Assembly (NCBI RefSeq): GCF_030814135.1
Contig: NZ_JAUSUQ010000001.1
Coordinates: forward strand, 434,001 to 498,000
Length of the DNA stretch: 64,000 bases
Source: Caldalkalibacillus uzonensis
GTDB taxonomy: Bacteria > Bacillota > Bacilli > Caldalkalibacillales > Caldalkalibacillaceae
Reading direction: 5' to 3'
Shown: in pieces, positions 35,298-45,284 of the stretch
Layout of the letters: the number at the start of each line of letters is the position of its first letter
Numbering within the stretch: position 1 is the stretch's first letter
Notes under the pieces: model-generated
The model's database searches: none
Told to the model about the DNA's origin: nothing
The model's input: the letters and a program-made list of their open reading frames with translations, nothing else
Made by a program: the position numbers and the translations under genes

Positions 35298-35976
35298 TAT
35301 CATGCAGCTCAAACTGAAACTCCTCCACAAATATGTTTTGGTAGAGATTGATGACTTCCTCCAGGTCTACCGAACGCCCCAACAGTTTGGACATGGAGGT
35401 TACCCCGTAGTCGCGGATGCCACAAGGGATAATGGATTCAAACATCGACAAATCGGTGTTGACGTTGAGAGCAAAACCATGACTAGTAATAAAGCTTTTG
35501 GACTGGCGGCCACGATTAAATTTAACACCAATCGCCGCTACTTTTTCATCCTGCACCCACACCCCCGTATAGGGCGGTTTGCGTCCCGCTTCAATGCCAT
35601 AGTGGGACAGTGTTTTAATGATGGTTTCTTCCACCATGCGCAAATAAAGATGGGCATCATTTTTCCAGCGATTAAGCAGGATCAGAGGATAACCGACCAG
35701 CTGCCCGGGGCCGTGATAAGTAATATCCCCCCCGCGGTCAATATAGGCCAACTCAATCCCCCGTTGCTTGCACATCTCTGCGGAGATTAACAGATGCTCC
35801 TGTTGACCGCTGCGCCCAAAGGTGTAAACATGGTTATGTTCCAAGAGTAGCAGAGACGGCAGCCGTTCATGCCGGTCAATTTGAGCGACCCATTCCTTCT
35901 GTCTGTCCCACATAGGAAAATAGGGCTGTCTTTGTTTAAATATGTGTATTTCCAGCCTCTGTTCGTTCCAATTCAT
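35281..35976 (-). CDS. lipB: Octanoyl-[acyl-carrier-protein]:protein octanoyltransferase LipB
   Basis: A 231-aa LipB: LEHNHVYTFGRSGQQEHLL, the signature RGGDITYHGPGQLVGYPLI, KVAAIGVKF with the catalytic-region Lys, SHGFALNVNTDLSMFE, and IIPCGIRDYGVTSM with the acyl-carrying Cys. It attaches octanoate directly to E2 or GcvH. A GTG at 35994 is possible; the ATG at 35976 was preferred. It sits beside the bkd operon, whose E2 needs lipoate. The promoter carries a palindrome shared with the adjacent tetR gene. The genome also has LipM. Confidence 0.94.
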   Translation of the reverse strand: MNWNEQRLEIHIFKQRQPYFPMWDRQKEWVAQIDRHERLPSLLLLEHNHVYTFGRSGQQEHLLISAEMCKQRGIELAYIDRGGDITYHGPGQLVGYPLILLNRWKNDAHLYLRMVEETIIKTLSHYGIEAGRKPPYTGVWVQDEKVAAIGVKFNRGRQSKSFITSHGFALNVNTDLSMFESIIPCGIRDYGVTSMSKLLGRSVDLEEVINLYQNIFVEEFQFELHDIKKIT

Positions 35977-36021
35977 CCTGTATTCTCTCCTCACAGACCA
36001 GTCATCAGCAACGTTATCTTC

Positions 36022-36056
36022 ATTATACCTTGTGACAACTAAACCGACTAGTCCGT
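36022..36056 (-). promoter_or_regulatory. lipB promoter with TetR-type operator
   Basis: On the minus strand a perfect TATAAT (36027-36022) lies 46 bp before the lipB ATG. The palindrome ACCGACTAGTCCGT (36043-36056) covers the -35 position. The same palindrome, with one base changed, overlaps the start region of the tetR promoter. Confidence 0.65.
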
Positions 36057-36078
36057 CTACTTATCCGCAAAACATTTC

Positions 36079-36711
36079 TTATGATTTTTTGACCTTCAAG
36101 AACAAACGGGCATACTCCTCCTTCCGCCGGGCTTCCTCGGTCAGGATGGAATGAAGCACAAGATCGGCAAACATATCAGCAATTTGCCTGATGGTGTACG
36201 GACCATTTTCCCTATACCATTTATACGTCCAGTTGATCATGCCAAAAATGGCCATCGATGTGATCGGCACAGGCACCTCAGGACGAAACTCCCCTTGCTC
36301 AATCCCATCCTGAATCACCTTAAACATCATCTGTTTATACCGGTCCCGCTTCTGTTTGATTTTGTCAAAGTAGTCAGGGGCCAAATACAAATTTTCTTGA
36401 TAAAAAACCGTGACATGGGCCCGGTAGTGCTCAAACATCATCACAAATGATCTGACGATGGCAGACAATCGTTCCGTGGGTGTGTGCCATTCTTCGTAAG
36501 CCTGCTGTGCTTTGTCCAGCACGTAGGTAATAAATGAATCATGAATCATATATAATAACTCATCTTTTGACTTAAAGTTGTGGTAAAATCCCCCTTTAGA
36601 CGTTCCACTCTCCTGAACGATTTGATCCACGGTTACCCTGTGATAACCATGTGCTTCAAAGAGCTGCAAAGCGGTTGCCATAATCCGCTCCTTTGTTGAT
36701 CTCTGTGGCAT
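36079..36711 (-). CDS. TetR-family transcriptional regulator
   Basis: A 210-aa TetR regulator. The N-terminal HTH is RIMATALQLFEAHGYHRVTV with recognition helix TSKGGFYHNFKSKDELL. The ligand domain resembles fatty-acid/acyl-CoA-responsive members (FadR/YsiA type), but the ligand cannot be read from sequence. The ATG at 36711 follows GGAGGAGT; the 40-codon extension is rejected. Palindromic sites sit at its own promoter and at lipB's promoter, so autoregulation plus control of lipB is likely. Confidence 0.85.
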   Translation of the reverse strand: MPQRSTKERIMATALQLFEAHGYHRVTVDQIVQESGTSKGGFYHNFKSKDELLYMIHDSFITYVLDKAQQAYEEWHTPTERLSAIVRSFVMMFEHYRAHVTVFYQENLYLAPDYFDKIKQKRDRYKQMMFKVIQDGIEQGEFRPEVPVPITSMAIFGMINWTYKWYRENGPYTIRQIADMFADLVLHSILTEEARRKEEYARLFLKVKKS

Positions 36712-36806
36712 CTCTATACTCCTCCACTTTATTTGCGCTCTGTAAAAATGGCATGATATTAGCTTGATCCCGCAGATACGCCAGGCCACTGGAAAAAATC
36801 GAACGG

Positions 36807-36860
36807 ACCGACTAGTCAGTACTATGCTCAAATTTTATAAATAATAATAAGATTTGTCAA
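36807..36860 (-). promoter_or_regulatory. tetR promoter with overlapping operator
   Basis: TTGACA (36860-36855), exactly 17 bp, TAAAAT (36837-36832) on the minus strand, an excellent sigma-A promoter. The palindrome ACCGACTAGTCAGT (36807-36820) covers the transcription start region. Confidence 0.8.
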
Positions 36861-36878
36861 GTTTGGGCTTCAAAAAGA

Positions 36879-36902
36879 AAAACGGGCTCGTTGGCCCGTT
36901 TA
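36879..36902 (-). terminator. Terminator of the bkd operon
   Basis: AACGGGC and GCCCGTT pair around a 6-nt loop, beginning at the bkdB stop codon, followed by TTTTCTTTTT on the minus strand. Confidence 0.85.
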
Positions 36903-38222
36903 GTACAAACTCATTCCCTCGCCCATGGCTTCTAGTTTGTGTTTGATGCTTTGCAGGAAGCGGCCGCAAATGAGGCCGTCCAGAAGGCGGTGGTCTAAAG
37001 AGAGGCACAGGTTGACCATGTCACGCACGGCAATCATGTCGTTTTTGACCACAGGGCGTTTGACGATGGCTTCCACACTCAGAATGGCGGCTTGCGGGTA
37101 ATTGATAATAGGCTGAGACAGAACGGAGCCAAAGGAACCGGTGTTGTTCACGGTAAAGGTGCCACCTTGCATGTCCTCCTGCGTCAACTTGCCTTCCCGG
37201 GTGCGGCGGGCCAAATCATCGATGGCCCGGGCCAGGCCCAGAATGCTTTTTTCATCGGCATGTTTGATCACTGGCACAAACAGGGCGTCTTCAGTGGCCA
37301 CGGCAATGGAAATATTGATCTCCTGCTTCTGAATAATCTTATCCCCCGCCCACTGGGAATTGATCATGGGGAATTCTTTCAGTGCCTCCACTGTGGCTTT
37401 AATAAAGAATGGCAGGAAGGTGAGGTTAACACCTTCTTTTTGCTTAAACTCCTGCTTCACTTTTTGCCGGTATTTGACCAACTCTGTCACATCCACTTCC
37501 ACCATGGTCCAGGCGTGAGGCGCTTCATGTTTGCTTTGCACCATCTTGTTAGCAATGGCCCGGCGCACTGCACTGACCGGAATCTCCTGGTCCCCAGGTC
37601 TGGTTTGGATCTTGGCCGGCTGGGCAGCCCGTTGCTCAGGCTGGTAAGCAGCAGCTGCCGGTTGAACGGCGGGCTGTTCTGCTCGTTCCGCCTGTTCTGC
37701 AGGTGCTGCCTTTGCTTCTGTGGCCGGGCGGCCATCTTTGGTGGGAATGTTGCCGCTTTCGATCAGCTTCAGCAGATCTTTACGGGTAATGCGTCCCCCG
37801 CGTCCGGTTCCTTCCACCTGCTCCAGGTCAATGTTATGCTCCTGGGCCAGCTTCAAGACAGCAGGGGAGTAGCGGCGCTTCATGCTTGCCTCATCTCCGC
37901 TGTCTTTCTCCTCGCCGGTCTTTGCTTGTTGATCTGCTTTACTCTCTGCTTCTTCAGCAGCTTCCTGATCTGCACCAGCATTTCCATCTTCTTCTATGTA
38001 GCAAATCAGGCCGCCCACTTCCACTGTTTCCCCTTCCTGGGCCACAATCTTGGAAACAGTGCCGTTGTAGGAAGAGGGCACTTCCGCATTCACTTTATCC
38101 GTGATCACTTCACACAAGGGATCATATTTATTGACATGGTCCCCTTCCTTGACCAGCCACTTGCCTATCGTTCCTTCAGTCACACTTTCACCCAATTGGG
38201 GCATCGTCACTTTCGTTGCCAT
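36900..38222 (-). CDS. bkdB: Branched-chain 2-oxoacid dehydrogenase E2 (dihydrolipoyl acyltransferase)
   Basis: A 440-aa E2 core. An N-terminal lipoyl domain carries the lipoyl Lys in EVITDKVNAEVPS. Ala/Gln/Glu-rich linkers follow. The peripheral-subunit-binding domain is near 115-150 (SPAVLKLAQEHNIDLEQVEG). The catalytic domain ends with LSLDHRLLDGLICGRF (His-Asp active site). It makes branched acyl-CoAs from valine, leucine and isoleucine, precursors of branched fatty acids. It is the last gene of the sigma-54 driven bkd operon. Confidence 0.95.
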   Translation of the reverse strand: MATKVTMPQLGESVTEGTIGKWLVKEGDHVNKYDPLCEVITDKVNAEVPSSYNGTVSKIVAQEGETVEVGGLICYIEEDGNAGADQEAAEEAESKADQQAKTGEEKDSGDEASMKRRYSPAVLKLAQEHNIDLEQVEGTGRGGRITRKDLLKLIESGNIPTKDGRPATEAKAAPAEQAERAEQPAVQPAAAAYQPEQRAAQPAKIQTRPGDQEIPVSAVRRAIANKMVQSKHEAPHAWTMVEVDVTELVKYRQKVKQEFKQKEGVNLTFLPFFIKATVEALKEFPMINSQWAGDKIIQKQEINISIAVATEDALFVPVIKHADEKSILGLARAIDDLARRTREGKLTQEDMQGGTFTVNNTGSFGSVLSQPIINYPQAAILSVEAIVKRPVVKNDMIAVRDMVNLCLSLDHRLLDGLICGRFLQSIKHKLEAMGEGMSLY

Positions 38223-38254
38223 GGTATCCCTCCTTCTTCTGATCCTGTCACTGC

Positions 38255-39238
38255 CTAAAATTCAGCCAAATCACGAATGGCGCGTTCAATTTTATCCACA
38301 TTGGGCATAAAGAATTTTTCCAAAGTGGGGGCATAGGGCATGGCCGGCACATCAGGGCCTGCCAGGCGCTGAATGGGAGCATCCAGGTCAAACAGGGCTT
38401 TTTCGGCGATGATCGCTGCCACTTCGCTCATCACACTGCCCTCTTTGTTATCTTCCGTAATGAGCAACACTTTGCCCGTTTTAACCGCAGCTTGCACAAT
38501 AGACTCTTGGTCCAAGGGATACAGGGTTCTCAAATCCAGGACATGGGTGCTGATGCCTTCCTTTTCCAGCCGTTCAGCAGCTTGCAAGGCATAGTTCAGC
38601 ATCAATCCGTAAGCAATTACGGTCACATCCTCCCCTTCCCGCTTCACATCCGCTTGGCCGATGGGCAGGGTGTAATCTTCTTCAGGCACCTCCCCCTTGA
38701 TTAAGCGGTAGCAGCGTTTATGCTCAAAAAAGAGGATGGGATCATCGGAGCGGATCGCCGCCTTCAACAATCCTTTCACATCGTAAGGCGTGGACGGTGC
38801 CACAATCTTCAGTCCAGGCGTGCTGTTAAACATAGCTTCCACGCTTTGGGAATGATACAAGGCACCGTGTACCCCTCCCCCATACGGGGCCCGCACTACA
38901 AGAGGGCAGGTCCAGTCATTGTTGGACCGGTAACGGAACTTGGCCGCTTCGTTCACGATTTGGTTCACCGCAGTCATAATAAAGTCAGCAAACTGTATCT
39001 CAGCAACGGGTCGCATGCCATAAGCCGCAGCACCAATGGCCACACCAACAATGGCCGATTCGGCCAGGGGCGCATCGATGACCCGCTCTTCCCCAAACTG
39101 CTCATATAGTCCTTCTGTCGCGCGGAACACACCCCCGCGCTTGCCCACGTCTTCCCCAAGCACAAATACTTTGGGATCCCGTTCCATCTCTTCTTTTAAG
39201 GCTTGTGTCACAGCATTGATATACGAAATGACCGCCAT
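38255..39238 (-). CDS. bkdAB: Branched-chain 2-oxoacid dehydrogenase E1 beta
   Basis: A 327-aa E1 beta subunit: VLGEDVGKRGGVFRATEGLYEQFG, TPLAE-like DAPLAESAIVGVAIGAAAYG, QIVNEAAKFRYRS and the C-terminal transketolase domain with VLDLRTLYPLD. It forms an alpha2beta2 TPP enzyme with BkdAA. It is 14 bp downstream of bkdAA and 32 bp upstream of bkdB. Confidence 0.95.
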   Translation of the reverse strand: MAVISYINAVTQALKEEMERDPKVFVLGEDVGKRGGVFRATEGLYEQFGEERVIDAPLAESAIVGVAIGAAAYGMRPVAEIQFADFIMTAVNQIVNEAAKFRYRSNNDWTCPLVVRAPYGGGVHGALYHSQSVEAMFNSTPGLKIVAPSTPYDVKGLLKAAIRSDDPILFFEHKRCYRLIKGEVPEEDYTLPIGQADVKREGEDVTVIAYGLMLNYALQAAERLEKEGISTHVLDLRTLYPLDQESIVQAAVKTGKVLLITEDNKEGSVMSEVAAIIAEKALFDLDAPIQRLAGPDVPAMPYAPTLEKFFMPNVDKIERAIRDLAEF

Positions 39239-39252
39239 ACTTTGATTCCTCC

Positions 39253-40248
39253 CTATTCCTCGGCATAAACGTACTTCAAGGCATATTCAGGATCGGCATA
39301 AGGGGCATTTTCAGCATATTCAGTGGCTTCATCCACTTCTTGTCTCACCCGGGCTTCGATGGCTTCCACTTTTTCTTCCGTTAACGTTCCCGACTCTAGC
39401 AGATAAGTTCTGAACTTTCCGATCGGATCCCGTTTTCTGGCTTCTTCCACCTCTTCTGGATCACGATAAGTCCGGTCATCGTCATCACTGGAGTGGGCCG
39501 TGAAGCGGTAAGTGGTCGCTTCAATCAGGGAGGGCCCTTCTCCGCGGCGGGCACGGTCAGCCGCTTCTTTGACCACTTTGTAGACCTCCAGCGGGTCTTC
39601 GCCATCTACCTGCACACCGGGCATCCCGTATCCACCAGCCCGGTCAGCCACGCTTTCACAAGCGATCTGTTTGGAGACGGGCACAGAAATGGCGTATTTA
39701 TTATTTTCACAGAAGAAAATCACAGGCAGTTTGTGCACCCCGGCAAAGTTTAAACCTTCATGAAAATCGCCTTGGTTACTGGAACCTTCCCCAAAGGAGG
39801 TAAAGGCGACAATATCCTTGCCTTCCATTTTGCTGGCCAGAGCAATCCCTACGGCATGGGGCACCTGGGTGGTAACAGGTGAAGAGCCGGTGACAATCCG
39901 GTACTTTTTAGAACCGAAATGTCCGGGCATCTGCCGCCCCCCGCTGTTGGGATCTTCCGCTTTGGCGAATGCGGACAGCATCAGGTCCCGGGCGGTCATG
40001 CCAAAGGCAATGACGACTCCCATATCCCTGTAATAGGGCAGCACGTAATCCTTGGAACGGTCCAAGGCAAAGGTGGCCCCTACCTGGGCGGCTTCTTGCC
40101 CTTGACAAGAAATCACAAACGGAATTTTGCCTGCCCGGTTCAATAGCCACATTCTCTCGTCAATTTTGCGAGCCAAGAGCATGGTATAATACATCTCCTG
40201 CATATCTTGCGCCGTTAAGCCCAGCGCTTCATGACGTTTCTCAGTCAT
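39253..40248 (-). CDS. bkdAA: Branched-chain 2-oxoacid dehydrogenase E1 alpha
   Basis: A 331-aa TPP-binding E1 alpha. Seen: GQEAAQVGATFAL, the TPP motif from FGEGSSNQGDFHEGLNFAGV to the NN of ENNKYAISVP, and the phosphorylation-loop-like RFTAHSSDDDDRTYRDPEEV typical of BCKDH E1 alpha. It decarboxylates branched 2-oxoacids from Val, Leu and Ile. It is preceded by lpdV with a 53-bp gap. Confidence 0.95.
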   Translation of the reverse strand: MTEKRHEALGLTAQDMQEMYYTMLLARKIDERMWLLNRAGKIPFVISCQGQEAAQVGATFALDRSKDYVLPYYRDMGVVIAFGMTARDLMLSAFAKAEDPNSGGRQMPGHFGSKKYRIVTGSSPVTTQVPHAVGIALASKMEGKDIVAFTSFGEGSSNQGDFHEGLNFAGVHKLPVIFFCENNKYAISVPVSKQIACESVADRAGGYGMPGVQVDGEDPLEVYKVVKEAADRARRGEGPSLIEATTYRFTAHSSDDDDRTYRDPEEVEEARKRDPIGKFRTYLLESGTLTEEKVEAIEARVRQEVDEATEYAENAPYADPEYALKYVYAEE

Positions 40249-40301
40249 TCTATAACCTCCTCGCCAGGATAGTGATGACTTCCTAGGATAATTAAAACCG
40301 G

Positions 40302-41729
40302 TTAGGAATGAATTTCCAGCCCTTCCACAGCCAGAGCCGCTTCACCAATGGCTTCAGATAAGGTGGGATGAGGATGGATGATTTGAGAGAGTTCCCACGG
40401 CGTGGCATCAAGCACTTTGGCCAGGCCGGCCTCGGAAATCAGGTCGGTCACATGGGGGCCGATCATGTGTACGCCGAGCAAATCCTGGGTGTTGGCATCC
40501 ATCACCACTTTGACAAAACCAGATGCATCCCCCTGGATCAGCGCCTTACCCACCCCTTTGAAGGAAAACTTACCTGTCTTCACCTGATAGCCTTGCGCCT
40601 TGGCTTCCTCTTCAGTCAGACCAATACTGGCCACTTCAGGACGGCTGTAGGTGCAGCGGGGCACATGGTTGGGATCAACAGGGGCCGGATCATGCCCGGC
40701 GATGTGCTCCACGGCGACAATACCTTCATGGGAAGCCACATGGGCCAGCTGCAAACCGCCGGTTACATCACCGATGGCATAGATGTGAGATTCGGCTGTT
40801 TGTCCGTATGCATTGACTTGGATAAATCCTTTTTCCAGTTTAATATCTGTATTTTCCAGGCCGATGTCTTCAGTATTGGGCACCCGTCCCACTGAGACCA
40901 GCATCTTGTCAGCGGTATAGGTCTCCTCTTTGTCACCCCGCTTTGCTGTGATAGCAACTTGGCCCTTGTCAACGGACAAGGTTTCCGGCAAGACTTCAGC
41001 ACTGGTAACCACCTTGACCTTGCGCCGCTTTAATAACCGCGCCATCTCTTTGCTGATTGCTTCATCCTCCTGGGGCAAAATCCGCTCGGCATACTCAAGC
41101 ACCGTCACTTGGACGCCAAAATCACTCAATAAAGACGCCCATTCTATGCCAATCACACCGCCGCCAACAATGATCATTGATTCCGGCAGCGACTCAAGTT
41201 CCAAAGCTTCGTCGCTGGTCAGGACATGGGTGCCGTCAATCTCCAGCCCAGGCAAGGTTCTTGGCTTGGATCCTGTGGCAATAATCAGATTTTTGGGCAC
41301 CAGCATCTCATTCTCTTCACCGCCCGCCTTTTCCACAGAAACCGTTCCTGCCGTGGGCGAAAAGATGGAAGGGCCCAGAATGCGGCCATAGCCATGGTAG
41401 ACATCTATTTTGTTCTTTTTCATTAAATACCGGATGCCCTGATGTAATTGATCCACAATTTTTTGCTTGCGTTGATTCACTTTTTGGAAGTCAAAGCCTA
41501 CGCCCTGAGCTGTAATTCCAAAGCTTTCCCCATCCTCTTTCAAGGTGGCATACACCTCGGCACTCTTCAGCAAAGCCTTGGAAGGAATACAGCCTTTATG
41601 CAGACACGTGCCGCCTAGCTTCTGAGCTTCGACAAGAGCGGTGGAGAGCCCCAGCTGGGCAGCCCGGATCGCAGCCACATAACCTCCGGGCCCACCGCCC
41701 AGAATGACCAGATCATACTCTTTGGCCAT
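40302..41729 (-). CDS. lpdV: Dihydrolipoyl dehydrogenase E3 of the bkd complex
   Basis: A 475-aa FAD flavoprotein: dinucleotide motif [21 protein letters not shown], redox disulfide [16 protein letters not shown], second Rossmann motif [17 protein letters not shown], and the C-terminal [15 protein letters not shown] His-Glu active site. It reoxidises the E2 lipoamide with NAD+. The ATG at 41729 overlaps the end of buk by 17 bp. Confidence 0.95.
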   Translation of the reverse strand: MAKEYDLVILGGGPGGYVAAIRAAQLGLSTALVEAQKLGGTCLHKGCIPSKALLKSAEVYATLKEDGESFGITAQGVGFDFQKVNQRKQKIVDQLHQGIRYLMKKNKIDVYHGYGRILGPSIFSPTAGTVSVEKAGGEENEMLVPKNLIIATGSKPRTLPGLEIDGTHVLTSDEALELESLPESMIIVGGGVIGIEWASLLSDFGVQVTVLEYAERILPQEDEAISKEMARLLKRRKVKVVTSAEVLPETLSVDKGQVAITAKRGDKEETYTADKMLVSVGRVPNTEDIGLENTDIKLEKGFIQVNAYGQTAESHIYAIGDVTGGLQLAHVASHEGIVAVEHIAGHDPAPVDPNHVPRCTYSRPEVASIGLTEEEAKAQGYQVKTGKFSFKGVGKALIQGDASGFVKVVMDANTQDLLGVHMIGPHVTDLISEAGLAKVLDATPWELSQIIHPHPTLSEAIGEAALAVEGLEIHS

Positions 41730-42861
41730 TGGTCTTTTCCCCCTTTAAAATTTGTTCCACTTCTTTTGCTCCTGTTTGATCATTAGGATAGGTCTTGGCT
41801 TCTTCTTCACCGCGCAAGACACGCAAGCCGCCTTCAGCCAGCGCTTGCAGTTCGTTTTCCCCGGCGATCACTTTCACCGGTGCAATCCATTCCACCCGCT
41901 TCTTGATCATGTCCACAAACTGGTCGCCATAGGCCAAGCCGCCGGTTAAGATGATGGCATCCACATCCCCTTCCAGCACAGCAGCGCAGGAGCCGATCTC
42001 TTTGGAGACCTGGTAAGCCATCGCCTCATAGACCAATTTGGCTTTTTCATCTCCTGCCGCGATCATCTCTTCCACCTTGCGGGCATCATTGGTGCCCAAA
42101 TAAGCGACCAGACCGCCCCGGCCGACCAGTTTTTTAAAGATTTCGCCAGAGAAGTATTGTCCCGAAAAACTGAGCCCAACCAAGTCGCCCGCAGGAACAG
42201 TTCCTGCCCGTTCAGGCGAAAAGGGACCATCTCCATGCAAGCCGTTGTTCACATCAACAACCCGGCCATAGCGATGGGCTCCCACAGTGATACCGCCCCC
42301 CATGTGGCTGACGATCAAGCGCATCTTTTCGTACGCTTTCCCCTGCTTTTTGGCATAACGACGGGCCACTGCTTTTTGGTTCAAGGCATGAAAGATGCTG
42401 CGGCGGGGGATTTCGGGGACCCCCGAGATCCGGGCCACAGGATCAAGTTCATCCACCACAACCGGATCGACAATGAAAGCGGGAATGTTTAACTGTTGGG
42501 CAATTTCATTGGCAATAATAGCCCCTAAATTGGAAGCGTGTTCCCCGAAGCGGCCGCTTCTCAAATCTTGCAACATGTCTTCGTTAACAAGGTAGGTCCC
42601 GCCGGGAATCGGCCTGAGGACACCACCCCGCCCCACAACAGCCGCCAGTTTCTGCAGGTTGATTCCCTCTTTATTCAGGGTCTCCAGTATGATTTCTTTA
42701 CGGAACTGATATTGATCCATCACACTGCGGTATTTATTGAGTTCTGTGGTATCATGGCGCAGTGTTTCTTCAAAGATGGGCCGTTCATTGTCATAGATGG
42801 CAATCTTGGTGGATGTAGAGCCTGGGTTAATGACCAATAAGCGGTATGTTTTTTGCTCCAT
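41713..42861 (-). CDS. buk: Butyrate kinase
   Basis: A 382-aa acetokinase-family enzyme, which makes ATP from branched or straight butyryl-phosphates. Seen: [59 protein letters not shown] and [16 protein letters not shown]. With ptb it can turn branched acyl-CoAs into acids plus ATP. It is the third gene of the bkd operon. ATG 42861 follows a GGAGTGGAGG stretch. Confidence 0.94.
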   Translation of the reverse strand: MEQKTYRLLVINPGSTSTKIAIYDNERPIFEETLRHDTTELNKYRSVMDQYQFRKEIILETLNKEGINLQKLAAVVGRGGVLRPIPGGTYLVNEDMLQDLRSGRFGEHASNLGAIIANEIAQQLNIPAFIVDPVVVDELDPVARISGVPEIPRRSIFHALNQKAVARRYAKKQGKAYEKMRLIVSHMGGGITVGAHRYGRVVDVNNGLHGDGPFSPERAGTVPAGDLVGLSFSGQYFSGEIFKKLVGRGGLVAYLGTNDARKVEEMIAAGDEKAKLVYEAMAYQVSKEIGSCAAVLEGDVDAIILTGGLAYGDQFVDMIKKRVEWIAPVKVIAGENELQALAEGGLRVLRGEEEAKTYPNDQTGAKEVEQILKGEKTNGQRV

Positions 42862-42892
42862 AAACCTCCACTCCTGTTCCTGTCTTTCCGCT

Positions 42893-43990
42893 CTATTCTT
42901 TCATATTCAAGATGCTTTTCGGATTTTGCAAGAAGGTGCTTCTGGCATTCTTCATGGCTTGAATGCGTTCCTCCGCCATCCGGTCAGCCGCCCGGTAAGT
43001 TGGAATATTGTCGCGGCGGGAAATCTCAAACACTTTTTCAATATTGTCATAGATGGTCTCCACCTTCCTCATCGCCCTGTCCCGGTTATAGCCTAACAGC
43101 TCATCGGCCACATTGATCAGACCGCCGGCATTAATCACGTAATCAGGGGCATAGTAGAAGCCCAGCTCATGAATTTGGTCTCCGTGGCGCTCTTCACGCA
43201 GCACGTTGTTGGCCGCCCCGGCAATGACGCGCGCTTTGAGCTGGGGAATTGTTTCATCATTGATCACACCACCCAGCGCACAAGGGGCAAAAATATCACA
43301 CTCCACACTATAGATCTCATTGGGATCCACAGCACGAGCCCCAAACGCTTCCACAGCCCGTCTGACCGCCTCCTGGTTAATGTCGGTCACAATCAGCCGG
43401 GCCCCCTCTTCATGAAGGTAACGGCACAGATTGTAGGCCACATTGCCTACACCTTGCACAGCAATGGTTTTCCCTTCCAGAGAGTCATCTCCCCATGCTT
43501 GTCTGACTGTTGCTTTCATACCCTTATAAACACCATAAGCGGTCACAGGGGAAGGATTGCCACTGGAGCCAAACGCCGGAGAAATACCTGTCACATAGTC
43601 GGTCTCTTCATGAATGAGATCCATATCTTCCACGGTAGTGCCTACGTCTTCTGCGGTGATGTAACGGCCATTAAGCCCTTGCACAAAACGGCCGAAGGCA
43701 CGGAACAGAGCTTCACTTTTATCCTTGCGTGGATCGCCGATAATGACCGATTTTCCTCCCCCTAAGTTTAAACCGGCGGCCGCTGCCTTGTAAGTCATCC
43801 CCCGGGCCAAGCGCAGCGCATCTTCAATAGCCTCTTCTTCCGAATCATAAGTCCACATCCTGCATCCGCCCAATGCGGGTCCAAGTGTCGTGTCATGGAT
43901 GCAAATAATCGCCTTTAAACCGGATGCTTTGTCCTGACATAACAACAGCTCTTCGTAATCATATTTTTCCATATACTCAAACAGTTTCAT
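42893..43990 (-). CDS. bcd: Leucine/branched-chain amino acid dehydrogenase
   Basis: A 365-aa Glu/Leu/Phe/Val dehydrogenase that oxidatively deaminates Leu, Val and Ile with NAD+. Seen: [20 protein letters not shown], the catalytic-Lys region [28 protein letters not shown], the NAD-binding [16 protein letters not shown] and AGAANNVL. It supplies the 2-oxoacids for the bkd complex. It is the second gene after ptb. Confidence 0.94.
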   Translation of the reverse strand: MKLFEYMEKYDYEELLLCQDKASGLKAIICIHDTTLGPALGGCRMWTYDSEEEAIEDALRLARGMTYKAAAAGLNLGGGKSVIIGDPRKDKSEALFRAFGRFVQGLNGRYITAEDVGTTVEDMDLIHEETDYVTGISPAFGSSGNPSPVTAYGVYKGMKATVRQAWGDDSLEGKTIAVQGVGNVAYNLCRYLHEEGARLIVTDINQEAVRRAVEAFGARAVDPNEIYSVECDIFAPCALGGVINDETIPQLKARVIAGAANNVLREERHGDQIHELGFYYAPDYVINAGGLINVADELLGYNRDRAMRKVETIYDNIEKVFEISRRDNIPTYRAADRMAEERIQAMKNARSTFLQNPKSILNMKE

Positions 43991-44046
43991 ATTAAATCCC
44001 TCCTGAGAAAGAAAAACTGATTGGGAGTTGTCTAAACCAAACTGGT

Positions 44047-44946
44047 TTAATTCATGTGGGTCACACAGGCGGCCAAGGCAATGGAATATAATTTGTCCTC
44101 CATGCTATCCGCCCTAGAAGTGAGGATGACTGGAACTTCAGCCCCCACCACGACGGCTCCTACCTTGGCCCGGGCAAAGTAAACCAAGGACTTATACAGC
44201 ACGTTGCCAGTTTCAATATTGGGGACAAGCAAAATGTCCGCTTTTCCGGCCACAGGAGACTTAATCCCTTTGTGCTGGGCAGCTTCTACGGATACCGCAT
44301 TGTCCAATGCTAAAGGACCTTCTACCTCACAATCTGTGATTTGCCCCCTGCTCGCCATCACGGTTAAACTGGCGGCATCCAGGGTGCTCTGCATAGCCGG
44401 ATTAACCACCTCCACCGGTGCCAAAACAGCCACTTTGGGACGTTCAACGCCGGCTGCACGAGCCACCTGCACGGCATTCTGAATAATCTCCCCTTTTTGT
44501 TTGAGATCAGGGGCAATGTTCATAGCCGGGTCGGTGACAAAGATCAGCCGCTCATAGCCCGGCACTTCAAAAGCAGCCACATGGCTTAATAAACGACTTC
44601 GTTTTAGCCCGCTTTCCTTATCCAGCACAGCTTTTAACAGATCGGCCGTAGGTACAAGCCCTTTCATGAGTGCGTTGGCCTTCCCCTCCTTAACCAGCTG
44701 CACGGCCCGGCGGGCGGCTTGCCCAGAGGAGGACTCATGCACCACCTGCAGATGGTCCACTTCCAATTCAACCCACTCGGCTTTTGCTTTGATCTCTTGC
44801 TCATCACCGATGAGATAAAAGTGGGCCAAATGCCGCCTAAGTCCCTCACGCACGGCTCTTAATACCTCTTCATCACCCGCCTGAGCTACAGCAATGGTTT
44901 GTTTCCCATACTGGGTTGCTTTGTCTACAAGATCTTCCAGTTTCAT
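44047..44946 (-). CDS. ptb: Phosphate butyryltransferase
   Basis: A 299-aa phosphate acyltransferase that exchanges CoA and phosphate on (iso)butyryl groups. Seen: [79 protein letters not shown] in order. It is the first gene of the bkd operon and starts about 90 bp after a near-consensus sigma-54 promoter. Confidence 0.93.
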   Translation of the reverse strand: MKLEDLVDKATQYGKQTIAVAQAGDEEVLRAVREGLRRHLAHFYLIGDEQEIKAKAEWVELEVDHLQVVHESSSGQAARRAVQLVKEGKANALMKGLVPTADLLKAVLDKESGLKRSRLLSHVAAFEVPGYERLIFVTDPAMNIAPDLKQKGEIIQNAVQVARAAGVERPKVAVLAPVEVVNPAMQSTLDAASLTVMASRGQITDCEVEGPLALDNAVSVEAAQHKGIKSPVAGKADILLVPNIETGNVLYKSLVYFARAKVGAVVVGAEVPVILTSRADSMEDKLYSIALAACVTHMN

Positions 44947-45034
44947 TTTGTCACTTCCATCCTGCCAAAGTTAGTAATGTGTTTTCTTAGTATGGCTTAC
45001 TGCTGCAAAATTAGCAGCACATCCATCATATCAC

Positions 45035-45051
45035 ATGCAAATTTCATGCCA
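45035..45051 (-). promoter_or_regulatory. Sigma-54 (-24/-12) promoter of the bkd operon
   Basis: On the minus strand TGGCAT-GAAAT-TTGCAT, a close match to TGGCAC-N5-TTGCA with the essential GG and GC. The placement ahead of ptb and just downstream of the sigma-54 activator gene bkdR agrees with bkd regulation in B. subtilis. Confidence 0.88.
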
Positions 45052-45160
45052 TTTACTCAATAAAATCAGAAAGGACAATCAGCTGGAAATGTAAGCGTTT
45101 TATCCTTAACGATTTAAAAATTTTTTATCAGGGGAAAGCTAAGCAGTGAAGGAAAATGCT

Positions 45161-45190
45161 ATCTGCAAAGACCTGCATTCAATTGCAGAT
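45161..45190 (-). promoter_or_regulatory. Candidate BkdR upstream activating sequence
   Basis: ATCTGCAA and TTGCAGAT form an exact inverted repeat with a 14-bp spacer, about 125 bp upstream of the sigma-54 promoter, a normal enhancer distance. Nothing else obvious fills the 45060-45284 gap. Confidence 0.5.
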
Positions 45191-45284
45191 CGTGCATAAT
45201 TTTGCTTGATAAAACTTGCATATCTCTCTAAGGTGCCCTGGGCAGCCTGCCAGCCACATGAAGATTCATATTACACCTGAAAAA

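Noticed and set aside
37092-38258. 388-aa opposite-strand ORF over bkdB
   Set aside because: It is an antisense artefact of the biased codon use of the E2 gene; its translation has Phe/Leu/Cys runs and no domain.
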